IMG/VR virus record: IMGVR_UViG_3300027659_000033
Span: 1 to 63,887 of that record
DNA from: a virus
DNA length: 63,887 nucleotides
Direction: 5' to 3' (one strand)
In this document: piece after piece, positions 7,380 through 16,171 of the stretch
Numbering within the stretch: position 1 is the first letter of the stretch
Layout: each line of letters begins with the position of its first letter
Notes under the pieces: generated by a model
Told to the model about the DNA's origin: nothing
Database searches by the model: none
What the model saw: the letters and a program-made list of their open reading frames with translations, nothing else
Program-made: the position numbers and the translations under genes

Positions 7380-7676
7380 TTATTCAGTTACGGTATCAAC
7401 ACCTTCTCCTTCAACGAATTCAAACTTAAGTTGGTTTTCACCTTCCAATTCGCTTGATGTATTTGAAGTTTCAGCAACTTCTGGTGAAGCTGCTTCAGGA
7501 TCTTCCTGTGCAGGGATATATGTCTTTAGCTTTTCAAAGAGTGATCCCACGAGTTTAAATTCACTCGCTTCAAAGCCGCCACGGCGAGACACTGTAGCAA
7601 TAATGTTGTGCATCAAAACGAGATCTCCAAGAATGATTTCGTTTCCGTTTGTTTGTTCAGTTGTTTGTTCTTCCAT
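7380..7676 (-). CDS. Small acidic hypothetical protein (98 aa)
   Basis: Unrecognised. An ordered-looking middle (ILGDLVLMHNIIATVSRRGGF, then KLVGSLFEKLKTYIPA) is followed by a long acidic Ser/Thr/Glu tail. It lies directly downstream of gene 45. I looked for a gp33-like co-activator signature, which ends in a hydrophobic-acidic clamp-binding motif, and did not find one. A clamp-associated role is suggested only by position. Confidence 0.65.
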   Translation of the reverse strand: MEEQTTEQTNGNEIILGDLVLMHNIIATVSRRGGFEASEFKLVGSLFEKLKTYIPAQEDPEAASPEVAETSNTSSELEGENQLKFEFVEGEGVDTVTE

Positions 7677-7687
7677 AGTATTATATA

Positions 7688-8359
7688 TTATTTAAATGTT
7701 GAAGTTTTTTCCAGAGCAATATAGTATTGAACTGGAATGATTTCGTTTTTCCAGTGGCTGATAAGCTTAGACGAAATATTCACCACATAGTCTCCTGGAA
7801 GCACTTTAAGATTATTAATCAAAAATTGCAGGTCAAAGGAGCCACGCTGAGAGTTATTTTCGTCTAGCACCACTGAAAATGTATTTGCTGAAGAGTTTTT
7901 GGGATCAACAACAGAAAGAGTAACGACACCATCTTCGCCTTGTAACGAAACAATCGAATGCCCAAGCACACCAGCGGCCTTGCGGACCTGAGTTAGGAGC
8001 TCGGAAGTAATGTTTACCGTCAGGTCGCCTTGCGGCATATTAATCTTATTTTTAGGACTCGTAAGAATACTCTGATCAGCAAAACGATAGGACGCGCGAG
8101 TACGGCCAGACTTAAATTGTACACTATCATTAGTAAATTCAAGGTCTGGGTCTTGTAGCAACGAGAACATCGAAATAAATTCATTTAGGTCATAGATGCC
8201 AAAATCAGTAGAAAATTGTTCTGTAATTTCTGCAATTGCCATAATATTCTTGGCTTCAGAAATTGTAGAGAGAGGTTCGCCGGTCTTTACGACAAGATTA
8301 GAATTAATGCCTGAAAAATTCTTTAGAATATCAATTGTTTGAGAGGATAGTTTAGTCAT
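7688..8359 (-). CDS. 45: Sliding clamp gp45
   Basis: gp45 is the trimeric ring that tethers the polymerase and also activates late transcription with gp55. The 223-aa protein matches T4 gp45 (228 aa) in length and in the opening (LSSQTIDILKNFSGINSNLV against LSKDTTALLKNFATINSGI), in the IYDLNEFISMFSLL segment and in the ending NISSKL...YYIALE. It heads the 45-44 operon. A perfect early promoter lies 11 bp upstream. Confidence 0.95.
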   Translation of the reverse strand: MTKLSSQTIDILKNFSGINSNLVVKTGEPLSTISEAKNIMAIAEITEQFSTDFGIYDLNEFISMFSLLQDPDLEFTNDSVQFKSGRTRASYRFADQSILTSPKNKINMPQGDLTVNITSELLTQVRKAAGVLGHSIVSLQGEDGVVTLSVVDPKNSSANTFSVVLDENNSQRGSFDLQFLINNLKVLPGDYVVNISSKLISHWKNEIIPVQYYIALEKTSTFK

Positions 8360-8370
8360 AGTGTAAGTAT

Positions 8371-8399
8371 ATTATATATTAGAGAGGGGCGTTTGTAAA
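8371..8399 (-). promoter_or_regulatory. Early (sigma70-like) promoter of gene 45
   Basis: TTTACA (8399-8394), a 17-bp spacer and TATAAT (8376-8371) on the minus strand, immediately before gene 45. Confidence 0.75.
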
Positions 8400-8404
8400 C
8401 ACAT

Positions 8405-8707
8405 TTATTTTTGTATTTGTAATTCATAGTAAAAAAGCATACAACAAGCTGCGTGAGCTGCGTGATGTAGTCCACTCTCAGGATCATGTGTTTCGCCCCT
8501 TTGTAGGGCCCACATATGTCGCTGAGCAGCTGCAAAATAACGATTCTTAGCATCGTCAAGTAATCTCCAGTTGTCTCGAGAATATTTAACAGACCCATAC
8601 GTGAGAACCTTTACAGTTTCTTCCAATGCATATGGAGGAATCAAACTATAATCTGGCTTATCGCCATCATATTTGATGCCTTTTGTTTTCTCGTGGTCGC
8701 GTATCAT
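8405..8707 (-). CDS. dATP/dGTP diphosphohydrolase-like protein (DUF5664)
   Basis: Members of this phage family carry the pattern KYDxxKPDxSLIPP...G..KYSRDNWR......RYFAAAxRHxWAL..GE..DPESGxxHxAHAAC, seen here almost in full; the conserved His/Asp/Glu residues suggest a metal-dependent nucleotide pyrophosphohydrolase. I chose the ATG at 8707 (100 aa). An upstream in-frame ATG at 8749 would add 14 residues, but they are encoded by a terminator-like hairpin (8716-8749). A role in nucleotide-pool control is inferred from the family name; the substrate is not proven. Confidence 0.75.
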   Translation of the reverse strand: MIRDHEKTKGIKYDGDKPDYSLIPPYALEETVKVLTYGSVKYSRDNWRLLDDAKNRYFAAAQRHMWALQRGETHDPESGLHHAAHAACCMLFYYELQIQK

Positions 8708-8749
8708 AAAGAAGAATGCAGGAGCACAGCATTTGCCATGCTCCTGCAT
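8708..8749 (-). terminator. Hairpin terminator between the winged-helix gene and DUF5664
   Basis: An 11-bp perfect stem (8739-8749 with 8716-8726, 12-nt loop) is followed on the minus strand by the pyrimidine run TCTTCTTT and then the ATG at 8707. It probably ends the transcript of the 85-aa gene. Confidence 0.65.
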
Positions 8750-8759
8750 GTTTTAAGAA

Positions 8760-9017
8760 TTAGCCATTCTTACGTGGGGTGCCAAGACGATAGCGGTTAA
8801 TGCTTTCGCCCTTGCGGTTCTTGCGCGGGTTCAGGTAAATCGCAAGACCGTGGTCATTACGAAGCGAGCTGATGACACGACTTGGGTCAGCAATACCTGC
8901 CTTGCGGGCTTCCGATGCCGAAAACTCATGTCCTTGTTGAAGGAAAGCAAAAAGAGCTTCCTTTTGGGTCATGTTTTTAACGAGGCGGGCCAACTTGGTT
9001 GTTTCAATTTTAGTCAT
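8760..9017 (-). CDS. Small winged-helix-like DNA-binding protein (85 aa)
   Basis: The sequence reads as one helix-turn-helix unit: MTQKEALFAFLQQG is helix 1, FSASEARKAGI is helix 2, DPSRVISSLRNDHG is the recognition helix, and a YLNPRKN...INRYRLG hairpin is the wing. Such small proteins are common in marine T4-like phages and are possible transcription regulators; no target can be given. It stands between the CobS-type ATPase gene and the DUF5664 gene and is followed by a hairpin terminator. Confidence 0.72.
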   Translation of the reverse strand: MTKIETTKLARLVKNMTQKEALFAFLQQGHEFSASEARKAGIADPSRVISSLRNDHGLAIYLNPRKNRKGESINRYRLGTPRKNG

Positions 9018-9088
9018 ATTATATTCTATTTTGTTTATTCAGTTTTGGTCTATAGTTACAGTGTTTAGCGTAGACCAACCGCTAAAGT

Positions 9089-10249
9089 TTATAAAGTTTG
9101 TTCCACGTGTGGATCGCTGTCGATTTCAGCTTTGATTTGATTGCTATCAATTTTGGTGTAAAGATCGATAAATGCTTCGCGTGTTTCTTGCTCAAACCTG
9201 GCAACGCACATGCTAATTGCAACTAGGCGATCTCTAAAAATACTATAGGCCTTAACGATATGACACAGGCGGCGAGTCGAAATAAGTTCATCAACTCCCT
9301 CAGCATCATATGTCTTACGAATAACACTGCTCCAAGCAACAAGTTTGTCAGTAAATTCTGAGTCATCAATATTTAGTAATTCCATATGTTTGGCAATAAT
9401 ATTGCGCTCAACCTTAAATGGCGGATATGGCTGATCAATCGTGGCAACAAACCGTTCAATAAATGCTTCATCAATAATGTTTGCAGCGCTATACCGACCA
9501 TCGTCTGATCCCCGGCCCTTAGTGTTTGCGGTAGCAATCACATTAAACCCTTGGGCCGGGGAGATGACCTGACCAATCTTTTTGATCAAGACTGGTTTTC
9601 CTTCTAGGACTCCCTGGAGACACATAATCTTATTGCTACCGCGATCCAACTCATCGATCAATAAGATACAGCCACGTTCCATGGCTTTAATTACAGGACC
9701 TTTTTGGAAAACGGTTTCGCCGTTAATTAGGCGAAAGCCACCAATAAGGTCGTCTTCATCAGTCTCAGGGGAGATTTGTACTCGAATATACTCACGCTTA
9801 AGTCGGGCGCAAGCTTGTTCTACCATCATGGTTTTACCATTACCGGACATTCCAGAAATATACAGCGGGAAAAACATTCCAGACTCAATAATGCGCTGAA
9901 TGTTTTTATATTCACCCCACTTTACAAACGTGTGATCTACATTTGGGACATACACATCATCGTTCGAGATTGACGAAACTGAGCACGCTAGATTTAGTTT
10001 AGACTCAGTCACCGCCTCGGTAAAGACTGGGCGGCGGGGTGGCAGATCTGCCGAGGAAGATAGTTGAGACACATCAAATTTTCCGCGACCAACCTTGATA
10101 CCCCTTACAATAAAGGTATCGTTAATCTCTCTAAACTTGAGGCCGTGATTTCGGCCAACTTCAAAGATTGTCTTTGAGCTCACACTTTTAGGGGTGTGAT
10201 TAGTTAGTAGGTCATTTAAGGCAGCTTGTGCTTTGATTTGGTCAATCAT
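9089..10249 (-). CDS. cobS: CobS-type MoxR-family AAA+ ATPase
   Basis: 386-aa AAA+ ATPase of the kind annotated CobS in marine T4-like phages. Walker A GMSGNGKT is at 133-140, a PETDEDDLIGGF block at 161-172, Walker B LLIDELD at 196-202 and sensor ATANTKGRG near 238. In cobalamin synthesis CobS works with CobT and CobN; here the neighbour is a VWA/metallopeptidase protein, the usual partner of MoxR ATPases. A chaperone or remodelling function with that partner is therefore at least as likely as cobaltochelatase activity. A sigma70-like promoter precedes it. Confidence 0.88.
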   Translation of the reverse strand: MIDQIKAQAALNDLLTNHTPKSVSSKTIFEVGRNHGLKFREINDTFIVRGIKVGRGKFDVSQLSSSADLPPRRPVFTEAVTESKLNLACSVSSISNDDVYVPNVDHTFVKWGEYKNIQRIIESGMFFPLYISGMSGNGKTMMVEQACARLKREYIRVQISPETDEDDLIGGFRLINGETVFQKGPVIKAMERGCILLIDELDRGSNKIMCLQGVLEGKPVLIKKIGQVISPAQGFNVIATANTKGRGSDDGRYSAANIIDEAFIERFVATIDQPYPPFKVERNIIAKHMELLNIDDSEFTDKLVAWSSVIRKTYDAEGVDELISTRRLCHIVKAYSIFRDRLVAISMCVARFEQETREAFIDLYTKIDSNQIKAEIDSDPHVEQTL

Positions 10250-10280
10250 ATTGTTTACGGTTAGTATTGCTTACAGGCTT

Positions 10281-10309
10281 ATTATAAGCTAAATTCTGAG
10301 GTTTGTACA
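10281..10309 (-). promoter_or_regulatory. Early (sigma70-like) promoter of the CobS-type gene
   Basis: TGTACA (10309-10304), a 17-bp spacer and a perfect TATAAT (10286-10281) on the minus strand, about 31 nt before the start codon. Confidence 0.6.
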
Positions 10310-10345
10310 TAAGAAAGTGATAAAAAATTCACTTTTTTTTACGTT

Positions 10346-12559
10346 TTATGCGATAAATTCAGCGAATTTGTTCAAAAACACGCGAGAAACCTTCTTTTCA
10401 GTGTTAAATTTGGTAAAATCGCGGGCAAGTTTATTTTGAGAGGAACTTTCGGCCAGGTTCTTTCCAAAGCCGTCACTCATAAATTCCTCTTCCTCGCTAA
10501 TGTCTAGGTTATTTTTTGAATCAAATACAAAATAGATGTCATAATTAAATCCACCAACGATTGGCAAACATTTTTCTTTTTTTGCTGTCTTTTGCATAGA
10601 ATTAAACGCATTGACTGCTTCACCCCAACCCATAAGTTGTTTTTTGGTGTACATTAATGCGTTAATACAGCTGTTCTTGTAGTCAGATCTATAGTTAGCA
10701 ATAAAGAATCCAATTACAGTGGTATCACAGCTAGTTTTTAAATTTTGAATGAGTGCAGCATAAATGTCGCGCTCTTTGCGATTAAATTTAATATTTGTTC
10801 CAAAGACCGGAACCGTGACTCCACAGTTCCATTTATTTTCAGGGTCACGTTCAAACTCTTTTGCAGTTTCGTTTGTATGAAATTGTACGCCGCAACCATC
10901 TCCATCAGTTAGGAAAATCGTATTCATTTTTTGAACATTATGTCGTGCTTTAAACCGCCGTACAATTTCATGTGCGATGATGATAGTTTCATTAAGTGGG
11001 GTGCCATTCATAATCTCGTACTTGCCGCCAAGTGCCATCATAGGAGAAGAATAGTCAGTGCGGAGGTATGAGAATTGAGCTTTAAGTTCTCGGCAAGCAA
11101 GTTCAAAATCAGTTTTTTTCATTGCCGAATTTAGCAACTCGAACACGCTGGTATTTGAAAAATTAATGCTACGGCCTGGAGCTAATGCTACGCTTTCATG
11201 AACCTCTCCATATGTAGAATAAGATGAAGTAAATCCATAGACCTCAAACGGAATTCCAACTGCTTTACAAAAGGCTACGAGTTGAAGAGTTTGATTGGCT
11301 ACCATACTAATAGTTCCCGACATTGAACCAGAATAGTCAATAAAGAAAACCATTCCATGGTTTTTAGCGTCTGCAAGGCGAGTGACACTTTTAAAGATCT
11401 GATCTTCAAACTTATAAGAGTGCAATCGATTCACGTCAATCGTTCCAGTGGTTGACCGGGCAGCGCGGGAATATTGATAAGCTGCTTTCCGGCGTTCAAA
11501 TTCCTTTATTAGTGTCGCAATGTGACATTTGGTTGTTGACTTAAACGCATTCCAATCAGCAACCACATCAGGACATGTCATGACTCGGTTATAACGAACC
11601 AAGTCAACTCTACGCTCCAACATAATCTCTTTAATTGGAACAACTCGCGACATCATATATTCAATATTCGGAGGATTGGCGAGATGCGACGTTATTGTTT
11701 CATCTTGCAAATTTTTGATATTTTCCTCAGCGGCACTTAAAGTTTTTGAGCGTAACTCTTCAGTAAGAGCGGGATACTCGTCCTTTTCTGTGTCGTCATT
11801 CGATTCATCATCTGCACTGTGTTGAGAGTGATCACTCAAGGAATTCGATTCTTTAGGTTTAGACTTGTCATCCGCAGATTTACCTTCGTCAGACTCGTCT
11901 TCTATGTCACCTTCATCAGACTCGTCGTTAGACTCGTCGTTAGAGGGCATTGACTGCTCACTGTCAATGCCAGATTGCTGTGAGTTGTCTTTCTTTTCGT
12001 CCTTAATCATCTCAATGATGTCTTTACAAATTTCCAAAACCTCATCATAAGTTTCAGCGGAGACACACCGGTCGTATATAACAGTCTCATCTTCGTTAAG
12101 AGGAATATTTGTGATATTTCCAATTTTAGCACGAAGGTTAAGACGATCAACAAACTTTAAAGTGGAAACGTCCTTATTAGCAATTTCAAAAAGGTCTGTC
12201 TGAATAAAATGCTTATATCCTTCCTTAAAGGAGAAAACGAGACCTGGATAATTTTTGCGAATCAAACGTTCAATACGAACATCCTCAACAATATTCGCAA
12301 TATCAAATGGGATATTAGGGAACATTTCCTGGAATCGAGTAATTGCATCTTCTGGAGTGTATAGAGCATGTCCAACCTCGTGACCAATTAACAAGTCGGA
12401 AACATTCTTGTTATCAGTGTTCCACAACGGCAAACCCAAAATCCGGTTCTTAACGTCGAAGAATGCAGTATGATAGTTTCCAATGCTTACTTGAATATTT
12501 TCCTTGGCCAGCAACTTTGCTAGCTTTGTTTGAGATTCACGATTAACGGTGGCAGTCAT
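10346..12559 (-). CDS. Metallopeptidase-like / VWA-domain protein (CobT-like partner of CobS)
   Basis: 737 aa. The N-terminal part has a zinc-peptidase-like motif HEVGH at residues 60-64 followed by ALYTP and, near 91-97, VEDVRIE, which can give the third ligand. Residues about 190-265 are very acidic and low in complexity. The C-terminal part is a von Willebrand A domain with MIDAS DYSGSMS near residue 409 and a later FLTDGDG. CobT-type and ViaA-type VWA proteins pair with MoxR ATPases, and a CobS-type ATPase gene follows directly. An early promoter precedes it. Proteolysis is possible but unproven. Confidence 0.82.
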   Translation of the reverse strand: MTATVNRESQTKLAKLLAKENIQVSIGNYHTAFFDVKNRILGLPLWNTDNKNVSDLLIGHEVGHALYTPEDAITRFQEMFPNIPFDIANIVEDVRIERLIRKNYPGLVFSFKEGYKHFIQTDLFEIANKDVSTLKFVDRLNLRAKIGNITNIPLNEDETVIYDRCVSAETYDEVLEICKDIIEMIKDEKKDNSQQSGIDSEQSMPSNDESNDESDEGDIEDESDEGKSADDKSKPKESNSLSDHSQHSADDESNDDTEKDEYPALTEELRSKTLSAAEENIKNLQDETITSHLANPPNIEYMMSRVVPIKEIMLERRVDLVRYNRVMTCPDVVADWNAFKSTTKCHIATLIKEFERRKAAYQYSRAARSTTGTIDVNRLHSYKFEDQIFKSVTRLADAKNHGMVFFIDYSGSMSGTISMVANQTLQLVAFCKAVGIPFEVYGFTSSYSTYGEVHESVALAPGRSINFSNTSVFELLNSAMKKTDFELACRELKAQFSYLRTDYSSPMMALGGKYEIMNGTPLNETIIIAHEIVRRFKARHNVQKMNTIFLTDGDGCGVQFHTNETAKEFERDPENKWNCGVTVPVFGTNIKFNRKERDIYAALIQNLKTSCDTTVIGFFIANYRSDYKNSCINALMYTKKQLMGWGEAVNAFNSMQKTAKKEKCLPIVGGFNYDIYFVFDSKNNLDISEEEEFMSDGFGKNLAESSSQNKLARDFTKFNTEKKVSRVFLNKFAEFIA

Positions 12560-12569
12560 TATGAATCTA

Positions 12570-12598
12570 TTATAGCAAGAAAACCTGCTAATGTAAAT
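12570..12598 (-). promoter_or_regulatory. Early (sigma70-like) promoter of the VWA gene
   Basis: TTTACA (12598-12593), a 17-bp spacer and TATAAT (12575-12570) on the minus strand, 10 bp before the start codon. Confidence 0.75.
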
Positions 12599-12664
12599 AA
12601 AAAAATGACGATTTGTGAAAAAAAGTGAGAAAAGTAAGCCACCAAAGGGGTCGGGAGTGGCAAT

Positions 12665-14386
12665 TTAAGCCATTTCTTTAATACGTGTGAAGTTTTTCAC
12701 CTTTTCAAACTCAATTTTTTGTTCAAACTTGCCTTCTAGTAAATCCTGCTTATGGCTAATCACGAATATGCGCGTGTCAGAATCCAGCGTATTCATAATC
12801 TTAAGCAGATTATCAATGCCGTCAGAGTCAAGACTTGCGTCAAATACCTCGTCGAGTATAAGCAGGTTTGTGTTGCTGCTGTTTTTCATCTTCGCGACCT
12901 GTCTCCATGCGAAGAGTAGACTCAAATCAATCCGCTGTTTTTCTCCTTCGCTAAAAGAGCTGTATGAAAAATCATCGCGGTGTCGTGAGCGTATTATCTC
13001 AGTAAAATTCTCGTCAAGGGTAAACGAAACAAAAAAGTCTAAAATCTGCAGGTAATGATTTATGAGTTTATTCATAATTGGCAGATATTGACGAATAATT
13101 TTAGTTTTTATTCCTGTGTCCTTTAGTAACTCGGCGAGAATCTCATTGTACATTCTCTCTTCAAGTTGCAATGACTTTAATTCTTGAAAGGTCTCTCTTT
13201 CGTTAAGCAGAGTGTCAAGAGAAGACTGAGCGCCAGAGACTTCTAATGTTTCATAATGTGTGTTCATCAGTGTGGTCAAATCGTTGATTCGCTTTTCAAG
13301 CCCACTAACTAGATTCTGGTTGCTGTGTATCTTATTATGAATGCTATTCAGTCTTTTTAACTCAGACGTCACCTCTTGTATCGAGTCTCCAGTTTGGGTT
13401 AATGACTCCTTAAGCTTGTCATACCCAGAACTTAATTCTTGAGCGCTGTGTTTGCACTTAGCAATCTTATGCTCACGAAGGTCCGAATCTATGTTTTGGT
13501 TGCATGTTGGGCACTCAGTGTTATTTTCATAAAACTGAGAGTCAGAAACAATTTTCTTAATATTGTCCTTTATTTGCCTCTCGTAAGACAGCAGCGAAGC
13601 CTTTGTCTTTTCATGGCGTCCTAATTGGCTTTGAGTCTTGCCATACGCCTCGCTATACTCCGCGCTTAAAGATAAATTTTCAGTTTCCATATTAGAAATA
13701 TCACCGCGCAGACTCTCTATCTCATCAGAATATTTTGCAGCGTTGCTTTCATTTAACTGTTGTAAATGCAAAATATGTTTTTTCTGCAAATCAACTTTTT
13801 CTTTTAAGGTGAAGAGTTGATTTTCGGTGTCCTTTATGCCATCCTTAAGTTTTGCTGAATTTTCCTTTAGCACTGAGTTCATTTTGCTAAACACACCAAT
13901 GTCCAATAGATCCTCAATAACTTCACGCCGATGATGTGTACTAAGTTGCATAAATGGAATAAAGTTACTACTACCAAGCACGACAACCTGATGGAAACTC
14001 TTATGATTTAATTTTAAGATATTAGTCTCTAGTAGTTTTTGATAGTCACGTGAATGTGACTCCTGATTAACAAGTATTCCGTTTTGCCAAATTTCAAAAA
14101 TGTTCGGTTTAAGGCCGCGGACAATCTTATACAGTGACGACCCAAGTTTAAACTCAACAGTTACAAGGCAGTTTTTGCCATTAATACTATTAACAAGTTG
14201 CGGCTTATTGATGTTACGATGTGGCTTGCCGAAGAGCACAAATGAAAGGGCGTCTAGTATAAGCGACTTTCCAGAGCCATTATGACCTACAATTAATGTA
14301 GAGCGTGCATCATCTAAATTTATCGTAATGTCGTTGTCTCCAACACTTAAAAAATTACGATAGGTTAAAGAGGTAAAAATAATCAT
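12665..14386 (-). CDS. 46: Recombination endonuclease subunit gp46 (Rad50/SbcC-like)
   Basis: gp46 is the SMC-like ATPase partner of gp47; the pair resects DNA ends for recombination-dependent replication. Walker A GHNGSGKS is at residues 34-41, a central coiled coil is broken by a zinc-hook CPTC near 290, and the C-terminal ABC signature FSEGEKQR is followed by Walker B LLILDEVFD near 508. The 573-aa length matches T4 gp46 (560 aa). Its start overlaps the gene 47 stop (ATGA), consistent with coupled translation. Confidence 0.97.
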   Translation of the reverse strand: MIIFTSLTYRNFLSVGDNDITINLDDARSTLIVGHNGSGKSLILDALSFVLFGKPHRNINKPQLVNSINGKNCLVTVEFKLGSSLYKIVRGLKPNIFEIWQNGILVNQESHSRDYQKLLETNILKLNHKSFHQVVVLGSSNFIPFMQLSTHHRREVIEDLLDIGVFSKMNSVLKENSAKLKDGIKDTENQLFTLKEKVDLQKKHILHLQQLNESNAAKYSDEIESLRGDISNMETENLSLSAEYSEAYGKTQSQLGRHEKTKASLLSYERQIKDNIKKIVSDSQFYENNTECPTCNQNIDSDLREHKIAKCKHSAQELSSGYDKLKESLTQTGDSIQEVTSELKRLNSIHNKIHSNQNLVSGLEKRINDLTTLMNTHYETLEVSGAQSSLDTLLNERETFQELKSLQLEERMYNEILAELLKDTGIKTKIIRQYLPIMNKLINHYLQILDFFVSFTLDENFTEIIRSRHRDDFSYSSFSEGEKQRIDLSLLFAWRQVAKMKNSSNTNLLILDEVFDASLDSDGIDNLLKIMNTLDSDTRIFVISHKQDLLEGKFEQKIEFEKVKNFTRIKEMA

Positions 14387-15447
14387 ATTCCGTCAATTAA
14401 TTGAGATTCAAGGTACAGTTCTTGAAGTTTAGTTTTTATGCGCGTTTTGTCAAGATCAGTTTCAATTGCATCAACATAACTGTTTAAGAGTGAAGGAGTA
14501 TCGGACACTTCAATACAGTCATCATCTATAGAGTCAGCTGAATATTCAACAAATGACTCAACGATCTTTAAGTCAAATGGCTCAGCCGCATTTATAGCAT
14601 CAATATATTTGTCAAACGCGTATGGATCCTTTTTTGATGTTACTACTACCTTTATATATGTCCCGGTAATATCCGTTGCATTTGCGTAGGGCACTGGGCC
14701 CGATGAGTCATCATAGGTTAGTCTTTTAAAGAGTGAAAGAGGATTACGTATTGGAACAAGTTCGCGATTAGATGTATCCAAGACGTGAAAATATTTAGGA
14801 TCATTGCAGTCTGCCCAAGTAATCTCATATGGCACACCAAGATAATGAATGTTACCGCTACTGCTCTTTGTATGATAGTGACCAGAGAGTACCATCTCAT
14901 ACCGAGAAAATAAATCTGCTGACATTCCATGACTAACTGCTGGGGCACCCTTCATCATTTCAAACCCAGCAAGTTCTAGGTGGGCTCCAATTATAGGAGC
15001 ATTTGCCTTTTCAATAAAGGCGCAAGACTCTGCATAATTTTCAACCGTAATCCATGGCAGCAGTGCAACCGCCAAGCCATCATAATCACGTACTGTAGGA
15101 GACATAATTACGTTTACATGCTTGCTATGATACTGTAAAAGCTCAGTCAAGCTACACAGCGAGTTTGTATTTCTAAAAAAGGTATCATGGTTACCAGGAA
15201 TAATATCCATAGTCATGCCATACTCTTCAAGCTTTTCAAGAAACATTGCACGGTTACGAGCAAGTACTTTAAAGTTAAGATATTTGCGATGATCAAAATA
15301 GTCACCAAGATGAAGTATTTGAGTAATGCCTTCTGCTAAGCAATGCGGGAAAAAGATTTCCGAATAGAACCGCTCAGTATAGTCTATAAAAACATCACTA
15401 CCGTTTTTAACACCCGTGTGGGTATCAGTGAGAATTGCAATTTTCAT
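14383..15447 (-). CDS. 47: Recombination endonuclease subunit gp47 (Mre11/SbcD-like)
   Basis: Metallophosphoesterase nuclease of the gp46/gp47 complex. The metal-binding motifs appear in order: DTHTG (residues 8-12), LGDYFDHR, GNHDTFF and GHYHTKS. The length of 354 aa is close to T4 gp47 (339 aa). It overlaps both neighbours by four bases (gene 55 upstream, gene 46 downstream), so 55-47-46 behave as one translationally coupled unit. Confidence 0.97.
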   Translation of the reverse strand: MKIAILTDTHTGVKNGSDVFIDYTERFYSEIFFPHCLAEGITQILHLGDYFDHRKYLNFKVLARNRAMFLEKLEEYGMTMDIIPGNHDTFFRNTNSLCSLTELLQYHSKHVNVIMSPTVRDYDGLAVALLPWITVENYAESCAFIEKANAPIIGAHLELAGFEMMKGAPAVSHGMSADLFSRYEMVLSGHYHTKSSSGNIHYLGVPYEITWADCNDPKYFHVLDTSNRELVPIRNPLSLFKRLTYDDSSGPVPYANATDITGTYIKVVVTSKKDPYAFDKYIDAINAAEPFDLKIVESFVEYSADSIDDDCIEVSDTPSLLNSYVDAIETDLDKTRIKTKLQELYLESQLIDGI

Positions 15448-16055
15448 TGTATAAAGTTATCGAGGGCACCAACCTTTTCAGATTGGATTTTAGCCTTTTT
15501 CTTAGCACGTGGTTTTTCAACCACTTCAACAGATTCAACCAACTCATTGCTTTCTTTATAAAAGGCATCGTTACGTTGACGCATCTTTTCGATAAGCGAC
15601 TCTCCATAGTCAGAGCCATCTTCAAACTCTGCAAAGTTTCCAATTCCACCGCTCTCAATTAGCAGCTGTTTAATATTAGTCTGTTTCTTTTCTTTTGCTA
15701 TACGTCGTAAAAATGCATACCAAGAGATTTGGGTAAAATATGAAAACGCATTTGGAGTACCAGTCCGGGTTGGTTTATTAATGTCGTAATTCATAATAGC
15801 CTTGATGCAATTTTCAACTGCATCCATAACCATATCTTCACGATAACTGTAATTTACAAAGTTACCACTACGAGACAACCCGTTCGTGATTTTCATAAAA
15901 CATTCACCAATATAATTGGTAATTTGTCGAGGTTCTCTGCCCTCATCCTTGTCGAGATTTACAGCACTCACATATTCGACGACCGCTGCAGAAAACTCTT
16001 TATTATTAACATAGTCATCACCGCGTGACCGTCGCTTTTGCTTTTCAGGTTTCAT
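15444..16055 (-). CDS. 55: Late-transcription sigma factor gp55
   Basis: gp55 directs host RNA polymerase to TATAAATA late promoters with the gp45 clamp as activator. The 203-aa protein has the region-2-like core with YREDMVMDAVENCIKAIMNYD and FSYFTQISWYAFLRRIAKEKKQ, as in T4 gp55 (185 aa) and its marine homologues. The position next to gene 47 is conserved. The early promoter upstream fits its need to be made before late genes, many of which in this window carry the cognate element. Confidence 0.94.
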   Translation of the reverse strand: MKPEKQKRRSRGDDYVNNKEFSAAVVEYVSAVNLDKDEGREPRQITNYIGECFMKITNGLSRSGNFVNYSYREDMVMDAVENCIKAIMNYDINKPTRTGTPNAFSYFTQISWYAFLRRIAKEKKQTNIKQLLIESGGIGNFAEFEDGSDYGESLIEKMRQRNDAFYKESNELVESVEVVEKPRAKKKAKIQSEKVGALDNFIQ

Positions 16056-16061
16056 AACTTC

Positions 16062-16089
16062 ATTATATATTGTTTTTCAAAAATGTAAA
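16062..16089 (-). promoter_or_regulatory. Early (sigma70-like) promoter of gene 55
   Basis: TTTACA (16089-16084), a 16-bp spacer and TATAAT (16067-16062) on the minus strand, just before gene 55. Confidence 0.7.
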
Positions 16090-16171
16090 CACTTTTTTAT
16101 ATCTATGTGAATTTTCTAGTGTACATAGTTTATAGAATAGGGTATAATAATCTATGATTGTTTGATAGACA

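Noticed and set aside
9089-10249. Cobalamin biosynthesis as the function of the CobS-type protein
   Set aside because: The only partner seen is a VWA/metallopeptidase protein and no other cobalamin gene is present, so the pathway role is not supported here.
10310-10337. AT-rich hairpin (AAAGTGA ... TCACTTT) between the VWA and CobS-type genes as a terminator
   Set aside because: The stem is short and AT-rich, and the T-run lies on the plus-strand side, opposite to the genes present.
12630-12664. Possible terminator after gene 46 (GCCAC ... GTGGC)
   Set aside because: It has only five base pairs and a large loop; the following T-rich stretch is suggestive but not enough.
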